Of a DNA stretch of 64,000 bases, positions 48,957 to 59,488 are shown piece after piece. Each line of letters opens with the position of its first letter. Position 1 is the first letter of the stretch. The notes under the pieces were generated by a model. That model worked only from the letters and a program-made list of their open reading frames with translations. It did no database searches and was not told the DNA's origin. Both the position numbers and the translations under genes were made by a program. The stretch is from an uncultured Clostridia bacterium (GTDB taxonomy: Bacteria; Bacillota; Clostridia; Oscillospirales; Acutalibacteraceae), in assembly GCA_946183365.1 (NCBI GenBank), contig CAMHAH010000003.1:124001-188000 (forward strand), written 5' to 3'.

Positions 48957-50642
48957 TCAGATATTTGTCTTAGTCAGCTTTGTGCGGTTTCTTGTGATGT
49001 ACTTAATACCGATCAGAGTACCGATCATCAGTACGATACCGACAGGCAGAGCGATGTACCATGTCTGTACAAAGCCCGCTACGATGAAGCTTACGAACGA
49101 TACAGCCGCAACGGTGATAGCATACGGCAGCTGCGTAGATACATGGTTTATATGGTTACACTGAGCGCCGGCAGAGGACATGATCGTGGTATCGGAGATG
49201 GGTGAGCAATGGTCGCCGCAAACAGCGCCGGCGAGACAAGCGGAGATACCGATGACCTGCAGCTCGCCGCTCGGGAAGATAGACAGAACGATCGGGATAA
49301 GGATGCCGAAGGTGCCCCATGACGTACCTGTAGCGAACGCCAGCAGGCAGGCTACGAGGAAGATGATAGCGGGCAGGAAGTTCTGCAGAGAAGCGGCCGC
49401 GCCGGTCATCATATGAGCGACGAAGTACTTAGCGCCCATCAAGGTGGTCATGTTCTTAAGAGCTGTAGCGAAGGTGAGGATGAGGATCGGAGGAACCATA
49501 GCGAAGAAGCCCTTGGGCACCTGCTCCATAGCCTCTTTGAAGGTGACGATCTTGCGGAGCATCAGATAGATTATGGTGAATACCAGCGCGATAGCGCCTG
49601 CCCACGGCAGACCTACGGTAGCGTCGGTGTCGCCGAAAGCGTCTACGAACGAAGCGCCCTCGAGGAAGCCGCCGTTATATACAAGAGCGAATATAGATAC
49701 TACGATAAGAACGATAACAGGCAGGATAAGGTCGATGACCTTGCCGTTGGGGTTTACGCCCTCGTTCTCGAGCTCTGTATCTACTCTCTCGCCTGTTGTG
49801 TACAGGTCGTCCTTGAACTGAGCGTTGTACTCGTGCATAGCCATTGAGCCGTAGTCAAAGCCCATGACGCAGATAGCGATGATGAATACGAAGGTGAGCA
49901 GTGAATAGAAGTTATAGGGGATAGCTGTGACAAACAGCTTGAGACCCTGACCGTCCTCAGCGTATGAAGCGACAGCCGCGGCCCAGGAGGATACGGGAGC
50001 TATCATACAAACGGGAGCGGCGGTAGCGTCGATAAGATACGCGAGCTTAGCGCGCGAGATCTTGTGGCCGTCTGTAACGGGACGCATTACCGAACCAACT
50101 GTCAAGCAGTTGAAGTAGTCGTCGATAAAGATAAGTACGCCGAGTACGAAGGTAGCAAGCATAGCGCCCGTACGGCTCTTGATATGCTTAGCCGCCCATG
50201 CGCCGAAGGCTCGCGAGCCTCCCGCCTTGTTTATCAGGGCTACTATGATACCCAGTTCGACAAGGAATATGAATATACCTGCCGTATCGCTTACCGCAGA
50301 GATAAGGCCGTCGCTTGTGATAGTGTCCATCGCCTTGAGGAAATCGAAGTTAGCGTACATCAGACCGCCTACAACGATACCGATAGCAAGCGAGGAATAG
50401 ACCTCCTTTGTGATCAGCGCGAGGCCGATAGCGATGATCGGGGGCAGCAGAGCCCACGCGGAGCCGCGTACAGCGCCCTCGCCGGCGCAGGTCTCGCAGT
50501 CAGCGCCGTCAACTATACCGGTGCCGCCGCAGTCCTGACAGTCTATCGTGCCTAACGCGCCGCCGGAAACCGCTACATAGATAAGCAGACCGACGATGAC
50601 GACGCAGGCGATAGCCAGCACGATTTTCTTGGTTTTCGTCAT
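48957..50642 (-). CDS. NhaC-family Na+/H+ antiporter with CxxCxGxG insertion
   Basis: IFIDDYFNCLTVGSVMRPVTD, GTSWGTFGILIPI, GDHCSPISDTTIMSSAGA; N-terminal CQDCGGTGIVDGADCETCAGEGAV. Confidence 0.9.
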   Translation of the reverse strand: MTKTKKIVLAIACVVIVGLLIYVAVSGGALGTIDCQDCGGTGIVDGADCETCAGEGAVRGSAWALLPPIIAIGLALITKEVYSSLAIGIVVGGLMYANFDFLKAMDTITSDGLISAVSDTAGIFIFLVELGIIVALINKAGGSRAFGAWAAKHIKSRTGAMLATFVLGVLIFIDDYFNCLTVGSVMRPVTDGHKISRAKLAYLIDATAAPVCMIAPVSSWAAAVASYAEDGQGLKLFVTAIPYNFYSLLTFVFIIAICVMGFDYGSMAMHEYNAQFKDDLYTTGERVDTELENEGVNPNGKVIDLILPVIVLIVVSIFALVYNGGFLEGASFVDAFGDTDATVGLPWAGAIALVFTIIYLMLRKIVTFKEAMEQVPKGFFAMVPPILILTFATALKNMTTLMGAKYFVAHMMTGAAASLQNFLPAIIFLVACLLAFATGTSWGTFGILIPIVLSIFPSGELQVIGISACLAGAVCGDHCSPISDTTIMSSAGAQCNHINHVSTQLPYAITVAAVSFVSFIVAGFVQTWYIALPVGIVLMIGTLIGIKYITRNRTKLTKTNI

Positions 50643-50689
50643 TGTTCTTTTCTCTCCTTATAAATATTATAATGGATTTATTCGCCCTC

Positions 50690-50845
50690 GTTGCTTTGGG
50701 GGCAGCAAGAAAGCGTGCGCACCAAGCGCGCGATTTCGTTTACCCATCTCCTGTGTATGGGTGCTGTGACCCAAATCACAGATTTGGACAGCACCTCAGC
50801 TCGTTGCTGCGCAGTGCGCTGCTGAGCGGGGACTATAAATTATTT
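50690..50845. repeat. intergenic repeat, copy 2 (inverted relative to 35594-35682, with extra hairpin)
   Basis: gcgcgcgatttcgtttacccatc...gcgcagtgcgctgctgagcggggactataaattatt; internal gtgctgtgacccaaatcacagatttggacagcac hairpin. Confidence 0.6.
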
Positions 50846-51165
50846 TTTCTTTACGGAAACAATCAGTTTCCTGTAAAGAAAAATGCCGCGGGAGACCGCG
50901 GCATAGTAATAACAATGATACAATGTCCGAATAGCTCTCCGTTCAAAACGACAGTACAACACATATTCTGCGTTATCCCAGCATACAAGCCCCGATAAAA
51001 GCCAATAAGCTTCGGCGGTATCCCCTTTCACCGGAGTATTATCGTACCCTGTCCCGGTTACTGATGAAGCCCGCGCCTCTATTACAAACGTTATTATATA
51101 ACCTTTATATAAGATTAGTCAACTGTTTTTTGCAATTTTATTACTTTTTCCTGCAAAATCGACCC

Positions 51166-51927
51166 TTACATTGATATATATCCGTCAGATAAGGGATACT
51201 CCTTACCGATATTGTCGCCTTTATAAGCTCTCGCTCTTGTCAGTCCGATAACGCAGCCATTACATTTATAATAGCATTTAAAACCGTAAAAAGCCCTCAG
51301 CACTCTGTCGGCGTACTCAGCAGTATCGTCGGGAGTGAGTATATACTCCTCCGGGTCGGGCTCAGGCAGATACACGCCCTCGCCCTGAGGCCGTCTGTTG
51401 TCCCACAGCCTTTTAAAATCAGCCGTCAGCTCCGTCATCATCTCGGGCAAGAGACCGTTCACCTTATCCATAAAGCTCTCTAAGGTTTCATCATCGGAGA
51501 GCTCAAACCGCCTTTGTATAAGGATATCTCCCGTATCAAAGCTCTTTTCTGTCATATGCACGGTCACACCGCTCTCGCTGAGCTTGTCGAGTATAGCAAG
51601 CGGCATGGGCCACGCGCCTCGGCCGTAAGGGAGCAGCGACGGATGTATATTGACCATCGGCAGACGCTCATCAACGGGGATCAGATAATAATACCCCGCG
51701 GATATAAGCAGCTCGCATCCATCCTCGATAAGCTCCTCTATATCCCGCTCGGTTATCCTGTCGTATGTATAAGGAACATCCAGTTTTTTCACGAGTGAGA
51801 TGACCTTATCATCCGTCTCATAAACGCCGTCTACCCTACAGGTGAACAGCTTGAGTACCGTATTGCTCCGTGATAAAGCCTCAAAAGCTGAGTACATCAG
51901 GTCAAAGCCCGCATATGCTATCTTCAT
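51166..51927 (-). CDS. formyltransferase-like protein (methionyl-tRNA formyltransferase fold)
   Basis: MKIAYAGFDLMYSAFEAL...MVNIHPSLLPYGRGAWPMPLAILDKLSESGVTVHMTEKSFDTGDILIQ. Confidence 0.85.
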   Translation of the reverse strand: MKIAYAGFDLMYSAFEALSRSNTVLKLFTCRVDGVYETDDKVISLVKKLDVPYTYDRITERDIEELIEDGCELLISAGYYYLIPVDERLPMVNIHPSLLPYGRGAWPMPLAILDKLSESGVTVHMTEKSFDTGDILIQRRFELSDDETLESFMDKVNGLLPEMMTELTADFKRLWDNRRPQGEGVYLPEPDPEEYILTPDDTAEYADRVLRAFYGFKCYYKCNGCVIGLTRARAYKGDNIGKEYPLSDGYISM

Positions 51928-52055
51928 ACCGTCATCACCGTGACCAGTATAACATCTAAATGACAAGTTTGCAACAATACTTGAAATCACGCCCGAACGG
52001 GTTTATAATAAAGAAAACTGCCGTTAGTTACGGCTAACCACCAAAGGATGATATA

Positions 52056-52607
52056 ATGTCAAAGCTCACTCAAAAGGCAATTAAAGAGAGCTTCATAAAG
52101 CTGCTTGACCAAAAACCCATAGACCGTATCACTATCAAGGATATCACCGATGACTGCGGTATCTCACGCAATACCTTTTATTATCACTATTCAGATCTGC
52201 CGGCTCTTGTAGAAGAGCTGCTTATGGAAAGCGCCGAAGAGCTCATGCAGACCTATCCATCTATAGACTCCCTTGAAGAAGCCCTCAACGTAGCCGCGCG
52301 CTTTGTACTTGACAGCCGCCGCTCCGTACGCCATATCTATAACTCTTCTCACCGTTATATTTACGAGCGCTGCCTGATGAAGGTAAGCCGCAGGGTCATA
52401 GCCGCGTACTTCGATATGGCGGTCCCCGACAGTGTCCTGAGCGGAGATGAACGCGAGATCATGATAGATTATTATAAATGCTTGTGCTACGGCATGATAG
52501 CCGACTGGTGCGAGAGCGGAATGAAGGACGATTACGCCGACGACTTCAAGAAGCTTCTGAGCATTCGCAGCAAAATGCTTTCTTTTGATATTTACGACTC
52601 ACCCTGA
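52056..52607 (+). CDS. TetR/AcrR family regulator
   Basis: TQKAIKESFIKLLDQKPIDRITIKDITDDCGISRNTFYYHYSDLPALVEEL. Confidence 0.9.
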   Translation: MSKLTQKAIKESFIKLLDQKPIDRITIKDITDDCGISRNTFYYHYSDLPALVEELLMESAEELMQTYPSIDSLEEALNVAARFVLDSRRSVRHIYNSSHRYIYERCLMKVSRRVIAAYFDMAVPDSVLSGDEREIMIDYYKCLCYGMIADWCESGMKDDYADDFKKLLSIRSKMLSFDIYDSP

Positions 52608-52624
52608 ACGGGGTGAGTTTTTTC
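52594..52624 (+). terminator. intrinsic terminator
   Basis: actcaccctgaacggggtgagttttttc. Confidence 0.8.
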
Positions 52625-52798
52625 ATTTTTATTTGTGCAAAAGTAGGTTTTTGTTCAAATTTTGGGCACAGATAAGCCTTTGCGAATGGTACTTTTCAAT
52701 AAAAAGAACTATATTTGATTAGTGAAAATAGACAAAGCCCAAACATCTATAGACATCCGACAACTATTACTTCGGGCTGCCAAATCGAAGGTGATACA

Positions 52799-54874
52799 AT
52801 GAAAATTTCTAAAGCGATCGTAAGGCTCAGAGTACCCATAGTCATCGTCACCCTGATACTTATGATCCCCGCGGCGCTCGGCATGATAAACACGCGTATC
52901 AACTATGATATGCTCACCTATCTGCCTGAGAGCATGGACACCGTAAAGGGTCAGAACATCCTGCTCGATGAATTCGGCAAAGGAGCGTTCTCTTTCATCA
53001 TCCTTGAGGATATGCCCGATAAGGACGTAGCCGAGCTCAAGGAGAAGGTCGAACAGGTCAAGCAGGTCGACAGCGTACTGTGGTACAACAATATCGCCGA
53101 TATATCTATTCCTAAAGAAGTCCTCCCCGAAAAGATATACAACGCGTTCAATACCGATCACAGCACCGTCATGGCTGTATTCTTCAACACCTCGACCTCA
53201 TCCGACGAAACTATGGACGCTATCCGGGAGATACGCTCTATAACGGGTGAAAAGTGCTTTGTATGCGGTCTGTCGGCACTTGTGACCGACCTTAAGGATC
53301 TGTGTGAGAGAGAAGAGCCGATATATGTAGGCATAGCGGTCGTACTCGCACTCGCGGCTATGATAATCCTGCTCGATAACTGGCTCGTTCCTCTTGTGTT
53401 CCTTGCCTCAATAGGCATGATGATACTGTTAAATCTCGGCACCAACTTCTTTTTGGGCGAGATATCATATATCACAAAGGCTCTCTCGGCTGTCTTACAG
53501 CTCGCGGTCACTATGGACTACAGCATCTTCCTGTGGCACAGCTATAATGAACAAAAGCAGAGATACAACGATAATAAAGAAGCGATGGCGGTTGCCATCC
53601 ATCAGACCTTCCTCTCGGTCATCGGTTCCTCGATCACTACCATCGCGGGCTTCATAGCTCTTTGTTTCATGACCTTTACCTTGGGCAAGGATCTGGGCAT
53701 AGTCATGGCTAAGGGCGTTCTCTTCGGCGTTATCGGCTGTATAACCGTACTGCCGTCGCTGATACTGATGCTCGATAAGCCCCTCTCTAAGCTCTCTCAC
53801 CGCTCCATAATCCCCGATATGAAGAAGCTCTCGGGCGGCATCGTAAAGATATTCCCCGTATTCCTCGTTATCTTCATATTGCTGGTTCCTCCCTTCCTCT
53901 ACGGCTACACACAGACCAACAACGAGGTCTACTACGATATGGCTGAGTGTCTGCCGAAGGACATGGAGTTCGTAATAGCGAACACCAAGCTCAGCGAGGA
54001 TTTCGATATCTCATCCACCCACATGGTGCTCATGGACTCATCCATCGAAAACAAAGAGGTCAAGAAGATGATATCCGAGATGGAGAACGTAGACGGCGTA
54101 AAATACGTTTTGGGTATAGAGAGCGTCTTAGGCTCGTCAGTTCCCGAGGATATCCTGCCCTCCCGTATCAAGGACATATTGGAAAACGATAAATACGAGC
54201 TCCTGTTGATAAGCAGTAAATATCACAGCGCGAGCGACGCCGTAGGCAAACAGATAGACAGCCTGAACGAGATACTGCACCGCTATGACAAAAACGGTAT
54301 GCTGATCGGCGAGGCTCCGTGCATGAAGGATATGATAGATACCACAGGCAGAGACTTTGAGGTCGTAAACCTTATATCCATCATAGCTATATTCATCATC
54401 ATAGCGATTGTTGAGCGCAGCATAAGCCTGCCGTTCATCCTGATAGCGGTCATCGAGCTTGCTATCTTCATCAACCTCGGACTTCCCCACTATATGGGTC
54501 AGTCGCTGCCGTTCATAGCGCCTATATGCATCAGTACCATCCAGCTCGGCGCTACCGTTGACTACGCTATTCTGATGACCACCCGCTATAAGGCTGAGCG
54601 CCTGAGCGGAGCGGACAAAAAGAGCTCAATGCAGACTACGCTCAGAGCCTCTATCCCCTCCATACTGGTCAGCGGTCTGGGACTTTTCGCCGCTACCTTC
54701 GGCGTAGCTTTATACTCAGATATAGATATCATCAGCTCGATGTGTATGCTTCTCGCAAGAGGCGCCGTGATCAGTATGCTTCTGGTCATCTTCATCCTTC
54801 CCGCGCTGCTGCTCCTGTGCGATAAGCTGATATGCTATACCACCTGGGGCATGAAGAAGTGCGTAAAGCGCTGA
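52799..54874 (+). CDS. MMPL/RND family transporter
   Basis: MKISKAIVRLRVPIVIVTLILMIPAALGMINTRINYDMLTYLPES; duplicated TM/SSD-like layout. Confidence 0.9.
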   Translation: MKISKAIVRLRVPIVIVTLILMIPAALGMINTRINYDMLTYLPESMDTVKGQNILLDEFGKGAFSFIILEDMPDKDVAELKEKVEQVKQVDSVLWYNNIADISIPKEVLPEKIYNAFNTDHSTVMAVFFNTSTSSDETMDAIREIRSITGEKCFVCGLSALVTDLKDLCEREEPIYVGIAVVLALAAMIILLDNWLVPLVFLASIGMMILLNLGTNFFLGEISYITKALSAVLQLAVTMDYSIFLWHSYNEQKQRYNDNKEAMAVAIHQTFLSVIGSSITTIAGFIALCFMTFTLGKDLGIVMAKGVLFGVIGCITVLPSLILMLDKPLSKLSHRSIIPDMKKLSGGIVKIFPVFLVIFILLVPPFLYGYTQTNNEVYYDMAECLPKDMEFVIANTKLSEDFDISSTHMVLMDSSIENKEVKKMISEMENVDGVKYVLGIESVLGSSVPEDILPSRIKDILENDKYELLLISSKYHSASDAVGKQIDSLNEILHRYDKNGMLIGEAPCMKDMIDTTGRDFEVVNLISIIAIFIIIAIVERSISLPFILIAVIELAIFINLGLPHYMGQSLPFIAPICISTIQLGATVDYAILMTTRYKAERLSGADKKSSMQTTLRASIPSILVSGLGLFAATFGVALYSDIDIISSMCMLLARGAVISMLLVIFILPALLLLCDKLICYTTWGMKKCVKR

Positions 54875-54943
54875 CCGGCATAACAGATCATCAGCGGGAG
54901 CGGTCAACCCTCCCCTGCAATAATAAAGAACGGAGAGATATAT

Positions 54944-57157
54944 ATGAAAAGACTGATAAAGCTCATGTCCATAGCGCTGTGCATCACGATAGCGCTGTCA
55001 GCGTCATTGGCGAGCGTATTCGCTCTGTCGCTCAACGGTATCAGCCTCGGTTCAAAGACCGATGAGGCTACGCCCGACGAAGCGGATATCTTCAAGGACG
55101 AGACCGTTTACGTAATGGCAGAGGCAGACGGTACGGTAGATAAGATCATCGTCAGCGACTGGATACGCAACAACAAGGCCGCCGCGACTATCAAAGACGT
55201 CAGCTCTGTATCGGATATCGAGAACGTCAAGACCGACGCGTCGTTCACTCTCGACTCCGATAATATGCGCGTTTGGCAGGCAGACGGCAAAGACCTGTAT
55301 CTTGAGGGCACAGGGACGGCGGCTCTGCCCGTTGACCTCAATATCACCTATACCCTCGACGGCAAGGTGATCACACCCGAGGAACTCGCAGGCAAGAGCG
55401 GCAAGGTCACTATCCGATTTGACTATACCAATAATCAGTACGAAAACGTCGAGATAAACGGCAAAGAGGAGCGTATCTACGTTCCGTTCATGATGATGTC
55501 CGGTATGCTGCTCGACAGCGATAAATTCAGCAATGTAAAGGTCACAAACGGCAAGGTCATCTCTGACGGCGACCGCGTGATCCTCGCGGGCATCGCGTTC
55601 CCGGGATTACAGCACGATCTCGGTCTCAGCAAAGAAGATATCAATCTGCCCGACAGCTTTGAGGTAACGGCAGATGTTACCGACTTCGAGCTCGGCACCA
55701 CCGTAACGATAGCGACAAACGGACTTATGAACGAGCTTGACGCCGATAACCTTGACAGCCTCGATAAACTCAACGAGAACCTTGATAAGCTCGATGACGC
55801 CATGAGCGCCCTAATCGACGGTTCATCTCAGCTTTACTCGGGTCTCGAGACCCTGCTTGAAAAGTCAAGCGAGCTTACCGCCGGAGTTGATAAACTCTAT
55901 GCGGGTGCCGAACAGCTCAGCGACGGCTTAAAGCAGGCTGACAACGGCGCAAAGGCGCTCTCAGACGGTGCAGGCGCTCTCAGCGACGGTACGGTAAAGG
56001 TAGATATCGGAGCACTCGATCTATCATCGGGGCTGTCGTTCCTCAACTCAAACAGCTCAGCGCTCAACGACGGCAGCGACCTTACTTTCACATCTATCCT
56101 CTCAACAGCGCGCAAGTCGCTCATCGACGCGGGTCTGCAGGTCCCCGAGCTCACGCCCGAGAACTACTCCTCCGTCCTTAACGCTCTTATAGATAACCTC
56201 TCAGACGAGAAGGTAAAGGCTCAGGCTCAGGCTGTCGCGGAGAAGCAGGTCACAGAAGCCGTAGAAGCTAACCGCGAAGCGGTGACAGCAGGCGTGACTG
56301 CAGTCGTAAAGCAGAATGTGCAGGCAGAGGTCGAAGCGGGCGTTCGCGCTCAGGTGACCGAGAAGGTCCTCGCCGCTCTCGGTATGACCGCCGCTGATTA
56401 TGAGGCGGGTATCGCGGCAGGCATGATAGACGAAGCCACACAGGCTCAGGTAAACGGCGCTGTAGAGGCTCAGATGAGCTCAGACGAGGTCTCAGCGAAT
56501 ATCGACGCCCTGACAGAGCAGAATATGCAGACCGATGCGGTCAAGGCGGCTATAGCTCAGAACACCGAGGCAAAGATACAGTCGCTCATAGCCGAAAATA
56601 TGCAGAGTGAAGAGGTACAAAAGGGTATCTCCGAAGCTCTCGCGAAGGCTGAGGCCGGCAGACAGAGTATCGAAGCTCTCTTAAAACAGCTCGACAGCTA
56701 CAACACCTTTAACAAAGGTCTCAAGGAATACACAGGCGGCGTAGGCTCAGCCTCAGCGGGAGCTTATCAGCTCAGCGGCGGTACCGCTCAGCTCAAGGAC
56801 GGCTCCAAGGCCCTCAAGAGCGGAGCCGATGAGCTCAAGGGCGGCACAGCTCAACTCAGCGAGGGAGCCGAACAGCTCAAAAACGGTATACTCACCCTTA
56901 AGAACGGCGTACCTGCTCTTGTAGACGGCGTATCTAAGCTCCGCGACGGCTCTATGCAGCTGAGCGACGGCTTAAAGCAGTTCAACGAAGAGGGCATCAG
57001 CAAGCTGACCTCTCTGCTCAAGGATGACTTAGGCGAGCTTTCAGAGCGTATCAAGGCTGTGAAAAAGGTATCCGAGAACTACAAGTCTTACTCAGGTCTT
57101 GCCGACGGAATGGACGGCGAGGTCAAGTTCATCTACAAGACAGCCGAAATAGAATAA
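54944..57157 (+). CDS. secreted YhgE/Pip-like coiled-coil protein
   Basis: Signal peptide; repeats QLSDGLKQADNGAKALSDGAGALSDG and QLKDGSKALKSGADELKGGTAQLSEGAEQL. Confidence 0.65.
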   Translation: MKRLIKLMSIALCITIALSASLASVFALSLNGISLGSKTDEATPDEADIFKDETVYVMAEADGTVDKIIVSDWIRNNKAAATIKDVSSVSDIENVKTDASFTLDSDNMRVWQADGKDLYLEGTGTAALPVDLNITYTLDGKVITPEELAGKSGKVTIRFDYTNNQYENVEINGKEERIYVPFMMMSGMLLDSDKFSNVKVTNGKVISDGDRVILAGIAFPGLQHDLGLSKEDINLPDSFEVTADVTDFELGTTVTIATNGLMNELDADNLDSLDKLNENLDKLDDAMSALIDGSSQLYSGLETLLEKSSELTAGVDKLYAGAEQLSDGLKQADNGAKALSDGAGALSDGTVKVDIGALDLSSGLSFLNSNSSALNDGSDLTFTSILSTARKSLIDAGLQVPELTPENYSSVLNALIDNLSDEKVKAQAQAVAEKQVTEAVEANREAVTAGVTAVVKQNVQAEVEAGVRAQVTEKVLAALGMTAADYEAGIAAGMIDEATQAQVNGAVEAQMSSDEVSANIDALTEQNMQTDAVKAAIAQNTEAKIQSLIAENMQSEEVQKGISEALAKAEAGRQSIEALLKQLDSYNTFNKGLKEYTGGVGSASAGAYQLSGGTAQLKDGSKALKSGADELKGGTAQLSEGAEQLKNGILTLKNGVPALVDGVSKLRDGSMQLSDGLKQFNEEGISKLTSLLKDDLGELSERIKAVKKVSENYKSYSGLADGMDGEVKFIYKTAEIE

Positions 57158-57186
57158 CAGATAATTATAAATTTTCTCCTTATAAG

Positions 57187-57218
57187 AACATCCCGACCCT
57201 ATACGGATCGGGATGCTT
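57187..57218. terminator. intrinsic terminator
   Basis: catcccgaccctatacggatcgggatgcttttt. Confidence 0.8.
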
Positions 57219-57219
57219 T

Positions 57220-57639
57220 TTATTTATTCAATGCTTTCACCTTGTTCTCGATAGCTCTCAGCGCCTGTTCGGGCTGTGAGATATCCTTTACGGCGTCCTC
57301 CATGGGGCACAATCCCGTACCCATGCGGTTGATGATGTTCTCGGTAAGGGTATCATACTCATACGCTATGCCGTACTTTTCAAAAACCTCGGCGGCTTTT
57401 TCGCTGAGCACTTCGGCATATACCGCCTTGGCTTTGATGATAGTATACAGCATCGCCGCCGCTTTTCCGACTATCCTGTCGGCGGCATACGCGCCGCTGA
57501 GGTCATCTTTGGATAAGGCGAGCTCAAGCAGGGGTCTTATTCCCTTTTCACGGCTTGTCAAAAGCGTGTCGCCTTTGCTTACCGCCAGCGTATATTCGCC
57601 GCTGTTCAACGTTTCTTTCAGCTCACTCAGCTTTATCAT
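57220..57639 (-). CDS. DUF1893 family protein
   Basis: MIKLSELKETLNSGEYTLAVSKGDTLLTSREKGIRPLLELA...GAYAADRIVGKAAAML. Confidence 0.85.
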   Translation of the reverse strand: MIKLSELKETLNSGEYTLAVSKGDTLLTSREKGIRPLLELALSKDDLSGAYAADRIVGKAAAMLYTIIKAKAVYAEVLSEKAAEVFEKYGIAYEYDTLTENIINRMGTGLCPMEDAVKDISQPEQALRAIENKVKALNK

Positions 57640-58180
57640 TTCTGTTCTCCGCACGGTAAACTATAAGCGGGATGAAAGCCCACTGCAAAACTATACCGAA
57701 TATACCCGTTACTATGCTGTTCCATATAACCGCGACAGGTATAGAATTACTGCCGAAGGCATATACGGCGATAAGTATAGCTATAGCCCTGATACCCCTG
57801 CCCGCAAGCTGAGCGATAACGACCTTAGCGATCGTCGGCATTTTGACACTCCTCAATAGTCCGGATGACAGACCGTATACACACAGCTCTATCATCATGA
57901 ACGGCAGCATCGCTGCGCCGGGCATACCCGTCAGCGCGAAGCTGATAAGCGGAGAAAGAACTCCCGCTATCGCGCCTACATACGGTCCGGCGAGCAGACC
58001 CGCGAGGATGATAGGCAGATGCATGGGCAGGAAGGCCTCGCCGAGGGCCGTTCCCAATCCGGATACCGCGCCCATGAGGTGGAACAGCTGAGGCAGTATG
58101 ACAGCTCCCGCTACAGCCCCTATCGTCGCCAGTGTCTGAGTTTTTACCGATAATTTCCGCTTGACGCTTGTATTTGTCAT
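57623..58180 (-). CDS. ECF transporter S component-like membrane protein
   Basis: FLPMHLPIILAGLLAGPYVGAIAGVLSPLISFALTGMPG. Confidence 0.85.
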   Translation of the reverse strand: MTNTSVKRKLSVKTQTLATIGAVAGAVILPQLFHLMGAVSGLGTALGEAFLPMHLPIILAGLLAGPYVGAIAGVLSPLISFALTGMPGAAMLPFMMIELCVYGLSSGLLRSVKMPTIAKVVIAQLAGRGIRAIAILIAVYAFGSNSIPVAVIWNSIVTGIFGIVLQWAFIPLIVYRAENRNDKAE

Positions 58181-58184
58181 AATA

Positions 58185-59318
58185 TCACCTCTCAAATTTA
58201 TCCGCTACCTTAGTCAGCAGCTCTCTTATCTCAAGATGCTGAGGGCACGCTTTCTCGCATTTTCCGCACCGTATACAGTCAGAAGCCTTGCCGTTGCGTG
58301 TGGTCAGTACCGTATCGTAATAGAAATTCTGGTTCCAGTTGTCAAACGCTTCCTTAGCGTTATAACAAGAGAACAGATCGGGGATAAGTATCTTTTTCGG
58401 GCAGCCTTCAACACAATAACGGCAAGCGGTGCACGGGATAAGGTTCTGTCCGTTAAATATCCGGCACACCTTTTTCACAGCCTTGAGCTCCTCGTCATTC
58501 AAAGGCTTGAAATCCGCCATAAAGCTCAGGTTATCTTCCATCTGCTCCATGCTGCTCATGCCCGACAGCACAGCGCATATATTCGGAAAGCCCCCCGCGA
58601 AGCGCAGCGCGTAGCTTGCGTAGCTGCCGCCGTTGAGGCAGTCAAAAACCTCTCTTGCCTCTTTCGGCAGATTTACCAGACTGCCGCCCTTCACGGGCTC
58701 CATGATAAGCACTGGCTTATTGAACCTCTCGCACACCTCATAGACGTTTCTGCTGTCTACGCCCTTATCCTCCCAGTCGACATAATTGAGCTGTATCTGC
58801 ACGACCTCTATCTCGGGATAATCCGTGAGTATCTTCTCGAGTACGTCCGCCTTATCATGGAAGGATATGCCTACATGACGTATCTTTCCCTCTTTCTTGA
58901 GTTCAAACGCCGTCTCATAGGCTCTGCACTTTTTGAACAGCTCATAGTTATCGTTATTCTGAGCGTGCATGAGATAAAAGTCGAAGTAATCAACGTCGCA
59001 CAGCTTGAGCTGTTTTTCAAAGAAGGGTCTGATATCGCTCTCCTTCTTAAAGTAAAAATCCGTCAGCTTATTTGTCAGGATAAATCTGCTCCTGTCATAT
59101 CTCTTTGCTACGCAGTCGCGTATAGCGGTCTCGCTCTGACCTTCGATATAACCGTGAGCGGTATCAAAATAGTTGAAGCCCCTTTCGATGAACGCATCAG
59201 CCATCCTGATGAACTCTTCATGATCGACCTTATTGCCTTTCATGGGCAGCCTCATGCAGCCAAAGGCGAAATTGCCGTTTATCTCAGGGAAGAACTTGTT
59301 TTTTATCATGGTCATCAC
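58185..59318 (-). CDS. aldo/keto reductase with C-terminal 4Fe-4S domain
   Basis: FDTAHGYIEGQSE...; CTACRYCVEGCPKKI and CIRCGKCEKACPQHL. Confidence 0.92.
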   Translation of the reverse strand: MMTMIKNKFFPEINGNFAFGCMRLPMKGNKVDHEEFIRMADAFIERGFNYFDTAHGYIEGQSETAIRDCVAKRYDRSRFILTNKLTDFYFKKESDIRPFFEKQLKLCDVDYFDFYLMHAQNNDNYELFKKCRAYETAFELKKEGKIRHVGISFHDKADVLEKILTDYPEIEVVQIQLNYVDWEDKGVDSRNVYEVCERFNKPVLIMEPVKGGSLVNLPKEAREVFDCLNGGSYASYALRFAGGFPNICAVLSGMSSMEQMEDNLSFMADFKPLNDEELKAVKKVCRIFNGQNLIPCTACRYCVEGCPKKILIPDLFSCYNAKEAFDNWNQNFYYDTVLTTRNGKASDCIRCGKCEKACPQHLEIRELLTKVADKFER

Positions 59319-59437
59319 CGTCTTTGCCGAGTATTACAATAATTATATCGGATTATCTGACCTTTGTAAATATACTGATTTTGTAAATATCTGTATAAAA
59401 CTAATATTTCACTCTGAGTTATAAAAAATTGTATACG

Positions 59438-59470
59438 AAAAAATCCCCGAAGCCTGAGGCCTCGGGGATA
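59438..59470 (-). terminator. intrinsic terminator
   Basis: aaaaaatccccgaagcctgaggcctcggggat. Confidence 0.8.
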
Positions 59471-59488
59471 AATGATATCAAATAACTG

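Noticed and set aside
49413-49847. Plus-strand ORFs across the NhaC gene (also 50064-50555)
   Set aside because: Antisense shadows of a conserved transporter gene.
58161-59342. 393-aa plus-strand ORF
   Set aside because: Long antisense shadow of the aldo/keto reductase with clear ferredoxin motifs on the minus strand.
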